Below, in pieces: positions 28,959 through 38,891 of a DNA stretch of 64,000 nucleotides; the stretch's first letter is position 1; each line of letters opens with the position of its first letter. The stretch lies in contig NZ_AUAF01000004.1 in assembly GCF_000428585.1 (NCBI RefSeq), positions 36,968 to 100,967 of the forward strand. Reading direction: 5' to 3'. The DNA is from Zooshikella ganghwensis DSM 15267. Its GTDB lineage: Bacteria; Pseudomonadota; Gammaproteobacteria; Pseudomonadales; Zooshikellaceae. The notes under the pieces are model-generated. The model saw only the letters and a list, made by a program, of their open reading frames with translations. It was not told the DNA's origin and did not search any database. The translations under genes were made by a program, and so were the position numbers.

Positions 28959-29393
28959 ATGACAATACCCACTAACATTAAGTGTCTTTTAGCATTCGAC
29001 TTTGGAACACAATCAATAGGTGTAGCAACAGGTCAACGCATTGTTGGTACTGCCTCAGTTTTGCCCCCTATCAAAGCTCGTGATGGTATTCCAAATTGGG
29101 ATGTAATTGCCGAAATCATCAAAGAATGGCAGCCTGATGCATTTGTAGTAGGTATACCCTGCAATATGGATGGCACTGAAAGTGAAATGAGTCGTAGGGC
29201 AAGAAAGTTTGGCAACCGGCTCCATGGACGTTTCAATAAACCATGGTTTCCTATGGATGAGCGCCTTAGCAGCTTTGAGGCCAAACAGTATGCTGCAGAG
29301 CTTGGTCATAAGGGTGACTATGCCTCAACCCCAATTGACAGCCTTGCTGCACAACTTATTCTTGAAACTTGGCTGGCTATGCATCCTATCTAA
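28959..29393 (+). CDS. ruvX: Holliday junction resolvase-like / pre-16S rRNA nuclease YqgF
   Basis: RNase H-fold nuclease, shown in E. coli to be essential and to take part in maturing the 5' end of 16S rRNA. It is 144 residues with the catalytic start CLLAFDFGTQSIGVATGQ, the VVGIPCNMDGTESEMSRRARKF loop, MDERLSSFEA and a final DSLAAQLILETWL with the last acidic residue. It lies 28 bases after yqgE and converges on pilU with a 33-base gap. Confidence 0.94.
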   Translation: MTIPTNIKCLLAFDFGTQSIGVATGQRIVGTASVLPPIKARDGIPNWDVIAEIIKEWQPDAFVVGIPCNMDGTESEMSRRARKFGNRLHGRFNKPWFPMDERLSSFEAKQYAAELGHKGDYASTPIDSLAAQLILETWLAMHPI

Positions 29394-29426
29394 ACCAGCA
29401 CTCATTAATAAGTACCTCAAAAGGCT

Positions 29427-30569
29427 TTAAAACAAGCGTTGCCTATCTGATTCCTCCTCCTGAATACTAAGACCTCCCGCGACTGAGTTCAGGTGCTCAG
29501 AATCAGTTTCTGAACCCAGCTTGATCATTAAGCGTAAGTCATTAGGGGAATCTGCATGAGCAAGAGCATCCTCATAAGTTATTTCACCGTGCACATACAA
29601 GCTATAAAGTGCTTGGTCAAAAGTCTGCATACCTAGCTCAGTAGACTTAGTCATTAGCGGCTTTAACTCATGTACAGCCCCTTTACGAATGATATCAGAT
29701 GCTAATGGGGTATTGAGTAATACCTCAACAACGGCTCGCCGCCCTTTTCCATCGGGTGTAGGCACCAATTGTTGTGCAATAATTGCACGCAGGTTTAACG
29801 ATAAATCCATCCAAATCTGTCCATGCCGATCAGCAGGGAAAAAGTGGATAATCCGGTCCAGAGCCTGGTTCGCATTATTCGCGTGCAAAGTAGCAAGACA
29901 CAAGTGTCCTGTTTCAGCAAATGCAACAGCATACTCCATGGTTTCTCGGCTTCGAACCTCACCGATCATAATGACATCAGGCGCTTGGCGTAATGTATTT
30001 TTTAAGGCTATTTCAAAGCTGTCAGTATCAAGCCCCACTTCTCGCTGAGAAATAATGCAGCCACGATGTTGATGAATATACTCAATAGGATCCTCAATAC
30101 TAATAATATGCCCTGAGCTGTTGGCATTTCTGTGGCCAATCATGGAAGCTAATGAAGTCGACTTACCTGTTCCTGTCGCACCCACAAATATGATCAAGCC
30201 ACGTTTAGCCATTGCTAAGTCTTTAATGACATCAGGAAGACCTAAATCATCAACTTTTGGAATATTTGTTTCAATACGCCGCAATACCATACCAACAAGA
30301 TTACGCTGATAAAAAGCACTTGCCCGAAAACGGCCGATACCTCGTGCACTTATAGCAAAGTTACACTCATGGTTTTCTAAAAATTCCTGCTGCTGCTTTT
30401 CATTCATTACCCCCAAAACAGTTTCCCTGGTTTTTTCAGGGGACATTGCTGTTTTGGTAACAGGCACAATACGGCCATGCACTTTAATACTGGGTGGTAC
30501 ACCTGCGGTTATAAATAAATCAGAAGCCGCCTTTTCCACCATTACACGTAGTAACTTCTCAATTTCCAT
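29427..30569 (-). CDS. pilU: type IV pilus retraction ATPase accessory PilU
   Basis: Hexameric ATPase of the GspE/PilT family that works with PilT in pilus retraction. It is 380 residues, with Walker A GATGTGKST near residue 128, the Asp box ISIEDPIEYIHQHR, Walker B DVIMIGEVR and the His box ETGHLCLATLHANN. The long C-terminal tail with SEHLNSVAGGLSIQEEE separates PilU from PilT. GGAG precedes the ATG. It lies 48 bases after pilT, the usual pilT-pilU order. Confidence 0.95.
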   Translation of the reverse strand: MEIEKLLRVMVEKAASDLFITAGVPPSIKVHGRIVPVTKTAMSPEKTRETVLGVMNEKQQQEFLENHECNFAISARGIGRFRASAFYQRNLVGMVLRRIETNIPKVDDLGLPDVIKDLAMAKRGLIIFVGATGTGKSTSLASMIGHRNANSSGHIISIEDPIEYIHQHRGCIISQREVGLDTDSFEIALKNTLRQAPDVIMIGEVRSRETMEYAVAFAETGHLCLATLHANNANQALDRIIHFFPADRHGQIWMDLSLNLRAIIAQQLVPTPDGKGRRAVVEVLLNTPLASDIIRKGAVHELKPLMTKSTELGMQTFDQALYSLYVHGEITYEDALAHADSPNDLRLMIKLGSETDSEHLNSVAGGLSIQEEESDRQRLF

Positions 30570-30617
30570 AAAACCAACTCCAATGACAGTGCTGAAAACT
30601 CAACAGCAAACACCCCT

Positions 30618-31652
30618 TTAAAAGTTCTCAGGTATTTTGGCTTTTTCTTTGGCTGACTCTTTGGAAATCAGACCACGCTGCAGCAAGTCTTTAAGGCACT
30701 GATCCAATGTCTGCATCCCTACGCTTGCACCTGTTTGAATTGCTGAGTACATCTGAGCAATCTTATCTTCACGAATCAGGTTTCGTATCGCTGGCGTACC
30801 AATCATGATTTCATGAGCCGCTACTCGACCACCACCAATTCGTTTTAACAGCGTCTGGGAGATAACAGCCTGCAATGACTCAGATAACATAGAGCGAACC
30901 ATCGCTTTTTCTTGAGCAGGGAACACATCAACTACCCGGTCAATTGTTTTTGCTGCAGAGGTCGTATGCAAGGTCCCAAATACTAAGTGCCCGGTTTCTG
31001 CAGCCGTCAGGGCTAAACGAATGGTCTCTAAATCCCGCATCTCACCCACCAAAATAATATCAGGGTCTTCCCGCAACGCTGAACGCAAAGCTTCAGCGAA
31101 GCCTAACGTATCTCGATGAACTTCCCGCTGGTTAACCAAGCATTTTTTTGACTCATGAACAAACTCAATGGGATCTTCAATTGTCAAAATGTGTTCATAA
31201 CGATTCTCATTAATGTAGTCCAGCATAGCCGCAAGAGTTGTACTCTTACCGGAACCTGTTGGCCCTGTTACCAGCACAATCCCCCTAGGAATAGCACAAA
31301 CATTTTTAAAGGTTTGTCCCATGCCCAGCTCTTCCATGGTAAGTACTTTAGAAGGGATAGTCCGAAATACTGCACCTGCTCCACGGTTCTGGTTAAATGC
31401 GTTAACCCTGAAACGAGCAACACCTGGCACCTCAAATGAAAAGTCTGTTTCCATAAACTCTTCATAATCACGCCGTTGCTTATCGTTCATGATATCGTAA
31501 ATCAAACCATGGACTGTTTTATGCTCCATTGATGGAAGATTGATCCGGCGAACATCACCATCAATCCTGATCATAGGAGGTAATCCTGCAGAAATATGAA
31601 GGTCTGATGCACCCTGTTTTGCACTAAATGCCAACAACTCAGTGATATCCAT
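30618..31652 (-). CDS. pilT: type IV pilus retraction ATPase PilT
   Basis: Powers depolymerisation of pilin filaments for twitching motility at the inner face of the cytoplasmic membrane. It is 344 residues: N-terminal PAS-like domain with SAKQGASDLHISAGLPP, then Walker A GPTGSGKST near residue 130, LTIEDPIEFVHESK, DIILVGEMRD and ETGHLVFGTLHT. The PilT signature AIRNLIRE lies near residue 288. GGGGAA precedes the start. It is divergent from yggS and upstream of pilU, and completes the pilus control set with pilGHIJK-chpABC. Confidence 0.97.
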   Translation of the reverse strand: MDITELLAFSAKQGASDLHISAGLPPMIRIDGDVRRINLPSMEHKTVHGLIYDIMNDKQRRDYEEFMETDFSFEVPGVARFRVNAFNQNRGAGAVFRTIPSKVLTMEELGMGQTFKNVCAIPRGIVLVTGPTGSGKSTTLAAMLDYINENRYEHILTIEDPIEFVHESKKCLVNQREVHRDTLGFAEALRSALREDPDIILVGEMRDLETIRLALTAAETGHLVFGTLHTTSAAKTIDRVVDVFPAQEKAMVRSMLSESLQAVISQTLLKRIGGGRVAAHEIMIGTPAIRNLIREDKIAQMYSAIQTGASVGMQTLDQCLKDLLQRGLISKESAKEKAKIPENF

Positions 31653-31887
31653 TTGAGTTCCCCAAACATTTATAACTTCTTTTTTTACAGCTTAGCTCTG
31701 TCTTTCCAAAAGCCCTAATTTACCTGGATTGCTTATTCACTAGCTTAAGACTGGCCTCGCCATAACATGCTTTTTTTCAAGATTTAACGATGGGCTTTCT
31801 TTTGAGGTGAAAGCCTTTGTGAACATTTTGATTTAAGATGACATGGTTTATTATCCTCTTACCAAGCAGTCTAAATCGTGGTTTACC

Positions 31888-32574
31888 ATGTCAAACATAG
31901 CTAATAATCTACATACCATACGCCAACGAATAAGTACTGCTCAGCAGGTGGCAGGGCGAGATGAAAATACTGTACAGCTATTAGCCGTAAGTAAGAACCA
32001 GCCTATTGAGTCACTGGAAGAGGCCTATGCCGCAGGCCAGACATTATTTGGTGAAAACTATTTACAAGAAGCTTTACTTAAAATGAGTAAGCTTTCTCAC
32101 CTCAATATTAGTTGGCATTTCATTGGACCCATTCAGTCAAATAAAACCACAACAATCGCTCAACATTTTTCTTGGGTACATAGTGTAGATCGTTTAAAAA
32201 TAGCACAACGTTTAAATAATGCCCGCTCAGGTATGGGCCCACTAGATGTATGTATTCAAGTAAATGTTAGTGAAGAACCATCTAAGTCAGGTGTTTTACT
32301 CGACCAGCTGGAGCCTTTAGCGGCTGAAATACTACAACTGTCTAATTTGACTTTACGTGGACTAATGGCAATACCTTTAGCTACTTCTGAAATAACTGTT
32401 CAACAGCAACAGTTTCATCAACTAGCTCAAGCCTTAAAGCATCTTCAGCATTCATTCCCTGATGCAAAACTAGATACACTCTCTATGGGAATGAGTAGCG
32501 ATATGGAAGTAGCCATCAAAGAAGGCGCTACGATTGTGCGAATTGGTACAGCCCTATTTGGTGCCAGAAAATAA
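31888..32574 (+). CDS. yggS: pyridoxal phosphate homeostasis protein YggS (PLPBP)
   Basis: PLP-binding protein with a single alanine racemase-like barrel and no known catalysis; it buffers pyridoxal phosphate and amino acid pools. From the ATG at 31888 it is 228 residues. LLAVSKNQP holds the lysine that binds PLP. GENYLQEALLK, WHFIGPIQSNK, LTLRGLMAIP, LSMGMSSDMEVAIKEG and IRIGTALFG follow. An ATG 15 codons upstream is possible but adds residues unlike the family. It lies directly before proC, the conserved order. Confidence 0.93.
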   Translation: MSNIANNLHTIRQRISTAQQVAGRDENTVQLLAVSKNQPIESLEEAYAAGQTLFGENYLQEALLKMSKLSHLNISWHFIGPIQSNKTTTIAQHFSWVHSVDRLKIAQRLNNARSGMGPLDVCIQVNVSEEPSKSGVLLDQLEPLAAEILQLSNLTLRGLMAIPLATSEITVQQQQFHQLAQALKHLQHSFPDAKLDTLSMGMSSDMEVAIKEGATIVRIGTALFGARK

Positions 32575-32612
32575 ATAGCCAAACTGCATACAGTGACCAT
32601 AAAGGAGTTCGC

Positions 32613-33431
32613 ATGCACAAACCAACGCTTGCTTTTATTGGTGCAGGCAACATGGCCAAAAGCATCATCAACGGATTATTAACAAATGGTTATTCACCCA
32701 ATTTAATCTGGGCAACAGATACCAGAGCAGAGGCCTTAATATCGCTTGAATCTCAATTAAGTATAAACACCAGTAACAATAACCATGAGGCAATGAAACA
32801 TGCTGATATTGTTATACTCGCTGTGAAGCCTCAAGTGATGTCTGATGTGCTTAACGAGTTAAATACTCAGCCCGGCTTAGATAACAAGCTGTTATTATCC
32901 ATTGCGGCAGGTATTACTACAGCATTCATTCAACAACATTTCAGCATTGAGCTCGCTATAACCAGGGCAATGCCTAATACACCTGCAATGGTTGGTTGCG
33001 GAGCAACAGGGCTATTCGCCAACGACCTTGTCTCTAATCAGCAAAAAGCTTACTGCGAATCAATATTCAATGCCGTAGGCACAACTTGCTGGGTAGATGA
33101 AGAAAGCACGCTGGATGCAATTACTGCAATATCTGGCAGCGGACCTGCTTACTTCTTTCTCTTTATGGAAGCCCTTATTGATGCAGCAATACAACGAGGA
33201 CTTCCTCCGGATATGGCCAAACAGCTGGTCATGCAAACCGCTGCAGGTGCCGCACTTATGGCAAATACCAGTGATCAAGCAATAGCAACTTTACGAAAAA
33301 ACGTGACATCACCTGGGGGCACCACAGCACAAGCATTGAATGTGTTTGAAGAGAATAACCTTCGACTGCTGGTAGATCAGGCAACTGCTGCTGCCCAACA
33401 GCGAGCACAAGAACTTAGTAACCCTGAGTAA
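32613..33431 (+). CDS. proC: pyrroline-5-carboxylate reductase
   Basis: Last step of proline synthesis, reducing pyrroline 5-carboxylate with NAD(P)H in the cytosol. The 272 residues are full length. The N-terminal Rossmann motif is LAFIGAGNMAKSII. Further on are VILAVKPQVM, ITRAMPNTPAMVGCGATG, the AISGSGPAYFFLFMEALIDA signature and VTSPGGTTAQALN. A clear AAGGAG stands five bases before the ATG. It follows yggS by 38 bases and precedes yggT. Confidence 0.96.
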   Translation: MHKPTLAFIGAGNMAKSIINGLLTNGYSPNLIWATDTRAEALISLESQLSINTSNNNHEAMKHADIVILAVKPQVMSDVLNELNTQPGLDNKLLLSIAAGITTAFIQQHFSIELAITRAMPNTPAMVGCGATGLFANDLVSNQQKAYCESIFNAVGTTCWVDEESTLDAITAISGSGPAYFFLFMEALIDAAIQRGLPPDMAKQLVMQTAAGAALMANTSDQAIATLRKNVTSPGGTTAQALNVFEENNLRLLVDQATAAAQQRAQELSNPE

Positions 33432-33575
33432 CACTACTATTGAAAATACAGGCTAACATCCTTATTTGATTAATCATTAAAGGTCAGTGGTAGACAGAAA
33501 ATCGTGCACTAACATGGTACAAAGCTGGCCTAAATAGAATATGCGCTCCTGAAAACAGCAAGGATTAATAGATCT

Positions 33576-34193
33576 ATGCACTCGCCTATCTTCAGTACAC
33601 TTAACTATATACTGCAGACCGTGGTAGGACTTTATATACTAGCCGTTCTACTTCGCCTATTATTGCAGCTTGTTCGCGCCGACTTTTACAACCCTATTTC
33701 ACAGTTTATTGTTAAAGCAACTAACCCACTTTTAGTACCTTTACGCCGAGTTGTTCCCAGTGTTGGTGGCGTTGATACTGCCAGCTTAACACTGGCTTTT
33801 ATTATTCAAATACTCCTGTTGTATATCATTGCGGCTTTTGATGGAATTTCCCCGGCAGACTTAAGTGTTTTTGCAGTAGTCTTTACTGCGTTACTTTGTT
33901 TAATTGCCGCTATTCTAAAGTTTTATTTTTTTGCACTTATCATTATTGCAATAGCCAGTTGGATTGCGCCAGGCAACTATAACCCTGCAATGATCATCCT
34001 TCGCCAAATAACTGACCCAGTCACAAACATAGTTAGAAGAGTTATTCCTCCTATGGGTGGATTAGACCTTTCAGTGATGGTGGTTATTCTTGCCATTTTC
34101 TTTATTGAACAAGGGCTGTTAGTCAGCCTAGCAAGCATTAACAGCGAAGTGCTCTCATTAAGTATTCGCAGTGTAGTCATGCCACTTCGCTAA
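33576..34193 (+). CDS. yggT: YggT-family membrane protein
   Basis: Inner-membrane protein of two tandem YGGT modules, each with paired hydrophobic helices and a conserved PL..LRRVVP-type loop: ATNPLLVPLRRVVPSVGGVD near residue 50 and ITDPVTNIVRRVIPPMGGLD near 150. It is 205 residues with about four to six membrane segments. YggT has been linked to potassium or osmotic tolerance in E. coli, and YGGT relatives to cell division in other groups; a precise role is not established. It follows proC and ends at a strong terminator. Confidence 0.9.
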   Translation: MHSPIFSTLNYILQTVVGLYILAVLLRLLLQLVRADFYNPISQFIVKATNPLLVPLRRVVPSVGGVDTASLTLAFIIQILLLYIIAAFDGISPADLSVFAVVFTALLCLIAAILKFYFFALIIIAIASWIAPGNYNPAMIILRQITDPVTNIVRRVIPPMGGLDLSVMVVILAIFFIEQGLLVSLASINSEVLSLSIRSVVMPLR

Positions 34194-34220
34194 TTAGCAA
34201 TACTCAAGATCACTCCCTAT

Positions 34221-34246
34221 AAGCGCTTTTAAAAGCGCTTTTTTAT
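34221..34246 (+). terminator. intrinsic terminator after yggT
   Basis: AAGCGCTTTTAAAAGCGCTT followed by a T tract. It lies 28 bases after the yggT stop codon and should end the yggS-proC-yggT transcript. Confidence 0.88.
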
Positions 34247-34572
34247 TAACTTGAGGAATATTGTTGCCTACAATAAAACCAATTAACTTGTAAGACAGTT
34301 ACACTATTTTTTTAGTTATTCAAAAACACACATCAAATATTGTCTTTCAGTTTTGATTGAACACTTTTATTAGAAAAAACAACAACTGACTTAAAAAATA
34401 AGATTAGACGTCAATTATTTGACAATTTTGCGCAGCTCGTCACATTACCCCACTACTCACATTGACCAATTCGCTTCCCGTTCGTTTAATTGATATGACA
34501 TGCCTGAAAATGGCGGGAATCTCTTTGCTTGGATGTAAGGCAGCGGCAACAGGATAAGAAAGGTAGTCATCG
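34247..34572. other. AT-rich spacer before the dynamin-like gene
   Basis: About 325 bases without a gene. TTGACA at 34419-34424 could be a -35 box, but the hexamer 17 bases on (ACATTA) is poor. The segment marks where the dynamin-like gene interrupts the yggT-metX order known from Pseudomonas. Confidence 0.3.
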
Positions 34573-36540
34573 ATGAGTCGTGGCCAGCTAGTATGCCAAA
34601 TAGAAAACTATATTCAATGGAAGCTTGACCTCAAAAATCAGCTAGCCCGTTACCATGCTTGGTTAAAAAACAACAAGCTTGATAACCAAGAATTAGAACA
34701 ACGCATTTCGAGGACTACACGTCTTCTGAATGAAGATCGTATAGGGCTAGTCTTCACAGGGGAAAATTCCAGAGGCAAAACAGAGCTTGTTAATGCTTTA
34801 TTTTTTGCCACATATGGGCAACGGTTACTACCCAGTGAGATAGGTCGCACAACAATGTGCCCCACTGAACTGACATTTGACCCTGAGCTAGAACCTGCAA
34901 TTCGCTTGCTACCTATCGAGACCCGTAAAAGTGACCAGCCCATAGAGTACTACCAGGCTGTTCTTAGTCGCTGGACAACAATTCCACTCCGCTCAAATAA
35001 TGCTGAAGAACTAATAAAAGCCTTCAATGAGGTATCACGCACTAAGCAAGTCTCAGTAGAAGAGGCTATTGCTTTAGGTTTTTCTCCTGGAGCCTTAGAA
35101 ACCAATGAAGCTAAGCCAGGAACAGTATTTATTCCTAGCTGGCGCTACGCCACTATTAACTTTGATCACCCCCTTCTACATCATGGTATTCGCATCTTTG
35201 ATATGCCCAGCTTAGATGCTTACGGGAATGAGCCAGAAGTAGCTCTCAACATCCTCAATACTGCACAAGCAATTTGTTTTGTCGTCAGTGCTGATAATGG
35301 TGTTGGGTTAGGGGACTTAACATTATGGCGCCAGCATATACGTACGTTTCTTGATGAAACGAACAAGTCACTCATCCCTGTTTTAAATAAAATTGATCTG
35401 CTGTGGGATGAATTAGAAGGTGAGCGATTTACCAATTTAACAATCGATCACCGTTGTCGGACTATTGCTAAAAAACTATCACTGGATGCAACACAAATAC
35501 TCCCAGTGTCGGCTAAGCACGCTATCTTGGGTAAAACCAAGAATAATGCACGCTTCTTAGAGCGAAGTAGGATTCAATCATTAGAAGAAGAGCTTTCCAA
35601 TGCCATTAGCCAACATAAGGAAGGCTTACTCAATCAAAATGTATTGCGGGGTACTCTCGATCTGATGCATAACAGCCGCAATAGTATGGTTGAGCGTCAC
35701 AATGCGCTTCGAGAGCAACAGCAAAAAATCAGTAACGAACATAATAACCAGGCCATTATTGACTCATTTAATCAGCAAACTCGACAAGAGCACGACCTCT
35801 TCCACAAGCGTTTACTGACATTACGTTCCAATCGGAGAATGCTGGCCAGACAATCTGAGCTATTACAGGCTGCCGCAGAAACAAAGCAGTTTGAACAGTA
35901 TCTGTACAAAATAAAACCAGACTTAATCAATAACTGGCAGCCTGGTGCTAACCTGGCGCAAGGCATTGCAGAATTCTTTAGAATGATTTACCTGGATTTA
36001 AGCTCTCTGCAAATGGAGGTTAGCATGGCCAATAAACTTGCTGCCTCTCTTTATAAAAAACATGGTAATCACAGCAGTAATACGGCCAGTGTAGCTGATA
36101 AGGAATGCTTCAAGCCGCCTCACTTTGACCTTAACCGCTTTATTCGTCAATTAAGAGCCCTTCAAAGTCGTGCGGAAGGCATTAACCTTCAGTTAAAAGA
36201 TTACATTAGTAAAGACGGATTAACTGTTCAACGCTTCTTCAATGCATTACTACTGAATATAAAGAAAGTGCTCAACGCCCTTCAAAAAGAAATTCTCTAT
36301 TGGGATGAAGACGTTTTGCTACCTTTGACTCAACACACTTTGGAGCAAAAACAACTTATTGAGCAGCAAATGGTCCAGCTGAAAAACTTAATGATAGATA
36401 CAGGCCAACGATGGCGTGCAGAGAAACTAGGTCTTTTTATCAATGATCGTGAGAAGCAGCTAGCTGTTGCTGATACTTTTATGGGCAGTGACTTATCTCC
36501 TACCGGTAATACTGAATTTAACGGCAATATGCCATTTTAA
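34573..36540 (+). CDS. dynamin-like GTPase of unknown role
   Basis: The 655-residue product begins with about 55 helical residues, then a GTPase domain. The P-loop GENSRGKT is at 63-70 and a switch I-like TTMCPTEL at 93-100. DMPS at 210-213 replaces the usual DxPG, NKID at 272-275 recognises guanine, and VSAKHA begins near 312. The remaining 330 residues are charged and predicted helical (RHNALREQQQKISNEHNNQ; HTLEQKQLIEQQMVQLKN), as in bacterial dynamin-like proteins that remodel membranes. No membrane helix is evident. It stands alone between yggT and metX, with long spacers on both sides. The family call is good; partner and function are unknown. Confidence 0.75.
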   Translation: MSRGQLVCQIENYIQWKLDLKNQLARYHAWLKNNKLDNQELEQRISRTTRLLNEDRIGLVFTGENSRGKTELVNALFFATYGQRLLPSEIGRTTMCPTELTFDPELEPAIRLLPIETRKSDQPIEYYQAVLSRWTTIPLRSNNAEELIKAFNEVSRTKQVSVEEAIALGFSPGALETNEAKPGTVFIPSWRYATINFDHPLLHHGIRIFDMPSLDAYGNEPEVALNILNTAQAICFVVSADNGVGLGDLTLWRQHIRTFLDETNKSLIPVLNKIDLLWDELEGERFTNLTIDHRCRTIAKKLSLDATQILPVSAKHAILGKTKNNARFLERSRIQSLEEELSNAISQHKEGLLNQNVLRGTLDLMHNSRNSMVERHNALREQQQKISNEHNNQAIIDSFNQQTRQEHDLFHKRLLTLRSNRRMLARQSELLQAAAETKQFEQYLYKIKPDLINNWQPGANLAQGIAEFFRMIYLDLSSLQMEVSMANKLAASLYKKHGNHSSNTASVADKECFKPPHFDLNRFIRQLRALQSRAEGINLQLKDYISKDGLTVQRFFNALLLNIKKVLNALQKEILYWDEDVLLPLTQHTLEQKQLIEQQMVQLKNLMIDTGQRWRAEKLGLFINDREKQLAVADTFMGSDLSPTGNTEFNGNMPF

Positions 36541-36720
36541 TACTCACTTCAGAAATACTTCAGTAGGCCATAGTTCGAATAGCCAAACTATATAGCTTAT
36601 GGCCTCCACTTTTGGCACTTAACTAATCCAGCACTTAGTTGATATAGTACTACACCATCTGTTGTACCACCGAGTTGCTATCACTATGGTATTGTTTCAG
36701 TTGATGTTATGCTGTGGTGT

Positions 36721-36765
36721 GCGAATATTATTCGCTAACTGAAAGTGTACCCTCCACAGAGGGTA
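36721..36765 (+). promoter_or_regulatory. two tandem hairpins in the metX leader region
   Basis: GCGAAT-ATT-ATTCGC (36721-36735) and TACCCTC-CACA-GAGGGTA (36748-36765) are two perfect small stem-loops, ending 41 bases before the metX start. They may form part of a regulatory 5' leader or a protein-binding site. No match to a known SAM riboswitch is recognised. Confidence 0.45.
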
Positions 36766-36806
36766 TAGCATGTGCTTATTACTCTCACTATTGGTTTTTG
36801 AAGTAT

Positions 36807-37952
36807 ATGCCAGAATCAATTCCTGCTGATTCCGTAGGCCTCGTTACGCCTGAAACGATCACTTTTGATAAGCCACTGACGCTTGTTTGTGGAAGAGTAT
36901 TGAATGGCTATCAACTTAAAGTAGAAACCTATGGAACGCTCAATACCAAGAAAACCAATGCGGTACTGATCTGTCATGCATTGAGTGGACACCACCATGC
37001 TGCTGGCTACCACTCTATGTCAGACCGAAAACCTGGTTGGTGGGACAATTACATCGGCCCAGGCAAGCCTATTGATACAAATGAACTATTTGTCGTCTCT
37101 CTAAATAATATTGGCGGCTGCCATGGCTCCACAGGACCAACCACCATAAACCCAGAAACAGGGAAGCCTTTCGGGCCAGACTTTCCCGTTGTCACGGTCA
37201 AGGACTGGGTTAATACTCAAGCAATGCTAGCTGACTACTTTGCAATCGAGCAATGGGCTGCAGTTATTGGTGGCAGTTTAGGTGGAATGCAAGCCCTACA
37301 GTGGAGTATGGCTTATCCCAAACGCCTTCGCTACGCGCTGATTATTGCCTCAGCACCCAAGCTATCCGCCCAAAATATTGCCTTTAATGAAGTTGCGCGC
37401 CAAGCCATTATGAAAGATGAAGACTTTCATGGCGGACGCTATCTTGAAAACTCAACATACCCTAAGAGTGGCTTAATGTTAGCCCGAATGGTAGGTCATA
37501 TCACTTATCTGTCAGATGCAGCGATGCGCAGTAAGTTTGGTCGCGACCTAAGAAGTGGACACCTCAACTTCAATTATGATGTAGATTTTCAAGTTGAAAG
37601 CTATTTACGTTATCAGGGCGAAGTTTTTTCAGAAGGCTTTGATGCCAATAGCTATTTATTAATGACAAAGGCCTTAGACTACTTTGATCCTGCCGCCGAG
37701 TTTAATGGTGACCTTACTGCAGCGCTTGCTGATACACAGTGTAAATTTTTACTGATTTCCTTTACTACAGATTGGCGATTCTCTCCTGAACGTTCCAAAG
37801 AAATTGTAGATGCCCTCCTCAATGCGAAGAAAGAGATCAGCTACCTGGAGGTTGATGCTCCAGAAGGCCATGATGCATTCCTACTACCAATAAACCGTTA
37901 CAAACAAGCTTTTCACGCATACATGAACCGTATCATTAGGGAAGTAGCATAA
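36807..37952 (+). CDS. metX: homoserine O-acyltransferase MetX
   Basis: Alpha/beta hydrolase that acylates homoserine in the first committed step of methionine synthesis. From the ATG at 36807 it is 381 residues, the family length; a GTG 31 codons upstream is not supported. Motifs are [17 protein letters not shown], the nucleophile elbow [12 protein letters not shown] near residue 150, and [12 protein letters not shown] [18 protein letters not shown]. The catalytic Asp and His are in [12 protein letters not shown] and [10 protein letters not shown]. MetX in gammaproteobacteria may use succinyl-CoA or acetyl-CoA; I cannot decide by sight. The stop codon is one base from the metW start. Confidence 0.95.
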   Translation: MPESIPADSVGLVTPETITFDKPLTLVCGRVLNGYQLKVETYGTLNTKKTNAVLICHALSGHHHAAGYHSMSDRKPGWWDNYIGPGKPIDTNELFVVSLNNIGGCHGSTGPTTINPETGKPFGPDFPVVTVKDWVNTQAMLADYFAIEQWAAVIGGSLGGMQALQWSMAYPKRLRYALIIASAPKLSAQNIAFNEVARQAIMKDEDFHGGRYLENSTYPKSGLMLARMVGHITYLSDAAMRSKFGRDLRSGHLNFNYDVDFQVESYLRYQGEVFSEGFDANSYLLMTKALDYFDPAAEFNGDLTAALADTQCKFLLISFTTDWRFSPERSKEIVDALLNAKKEISYLEVDAPEGHDAFLLPINRYKQAFHAYMNRIIREVA

Positions 37953-37953
37953 T

Positions 37954-38547
37954 ATGCGTACCGACTTTGCCATTATTGAGCCTTGGATTACACCCAATAG
38001 TCGAGTACTGGACTTAGGCTGCGGTGATGGAACACTGCTTCATCATTTACAGACCCACAAAAATATCCAAGGATATGGGTTGGAAATAGATGAAATTTAC
38101 ATTAATGAGTGCCTAACCAGAGGGGTCAATGTCATACAGCAAGACCTTGACCAAGGCTTATCAAACTTTTCTGACAATAGCTTTGATACGGTTGTCATGA
38201 CCCAAGCCCTTCAAGCGGTTCACTATCCACATCTTGTGCTCGATGAAATGATGCGCGTGGGTCATGAATGCATTGTCACATTCCCTAACTTTGGTCACTG
38301 GCGCTGTCGGCTTTACCTTGCACAGCGCGGTAGAATGCCTGTATCAAAGTTTATGCCTTATACCTGGTACGATACCCCCAACATTCACTTTTGTACTTTC
38401 AAAGACTTTGAAGAGTTATGCCAGACCAAACGCCTGCGAATTTTAAACCGGACTGTAGTCGACCAATCTCACCAAGGCCATTGGCTATTTAATGTTTTAC
38501 CTAATGTATTTGGTGAAATCGCTATTTACCGATTAGCAAGAAGTTAA
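37954..38547 (+). CDS. metW: methionine biosynthesis protein MetW
   Basis: SAM-dependent methyltransferase-like protein that partners MetX in many proteobacteria and is needed for full homoserine acylation. It is 197 residues, with SRVLDLGCGDGTLL at the start, GYGLEIDE for ribose binding, VIQQDLDQGL, FDTVVMTQALQAV and FPNFGHWRCRLYL, all typical of MetW. It starts one base after the metX stop, so the two are almost surely coupled. Confidence 0.95.
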   Translation: MRTDFAIIEPWITPNSRVLDLGCGDGTLLHHLQTHKNIQGYGLEIDEIYINECLTRGVNVIQQDLDQGLSNFSDNSFDTVVMTQALQAVHYPHLVLDEMMRVGHECIVTFPNFGHWRCRLYLAQRGRMPVSKFMPYTWYDTPNIHFCTFKDFEELCQTKRLRILNRTVVDQSHQGHWLFNVLPNVFGEIAIYRLARS

Positions 38548-38891
38548 CCGCCATTTTCACCTGAATAACAGAAGAGAAATCCAATGCTAGCTATACTTTC
38601 TTGTTAAATGGGCTTATCTATTTTTGAATACTCTTCACTATAGTGTTATTAATTGTGTTGTATGTATCTGGGGGGCAATATCAACACCGAAAAACCACTC
38701 ATGGTTATACATAACGTAAAATCAATTTTTCATACACCAGCAATAATAATCACTCTAATGAAAACAGTGTTTTGGAGAGGATAGCAACAGGTTTCAACGC
38801 ATGTTAGCAAAATTATAAATTCACTAACTATCCCGTGCCTTCTTAGCCATGACACTGTAAATACTCTTGTCTTAACACCCTGAGGTTAGCT
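38548..38891. other. spacer between metW and the DUF4426 gene
   Basis: A 344-base region with no supported gene. It holds a minor AAAACAGTGTTTT hairpin near 38760. GAGG lies six bases before the next ATG. No terminator with a T tract is visible. Confidence 0.35.
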
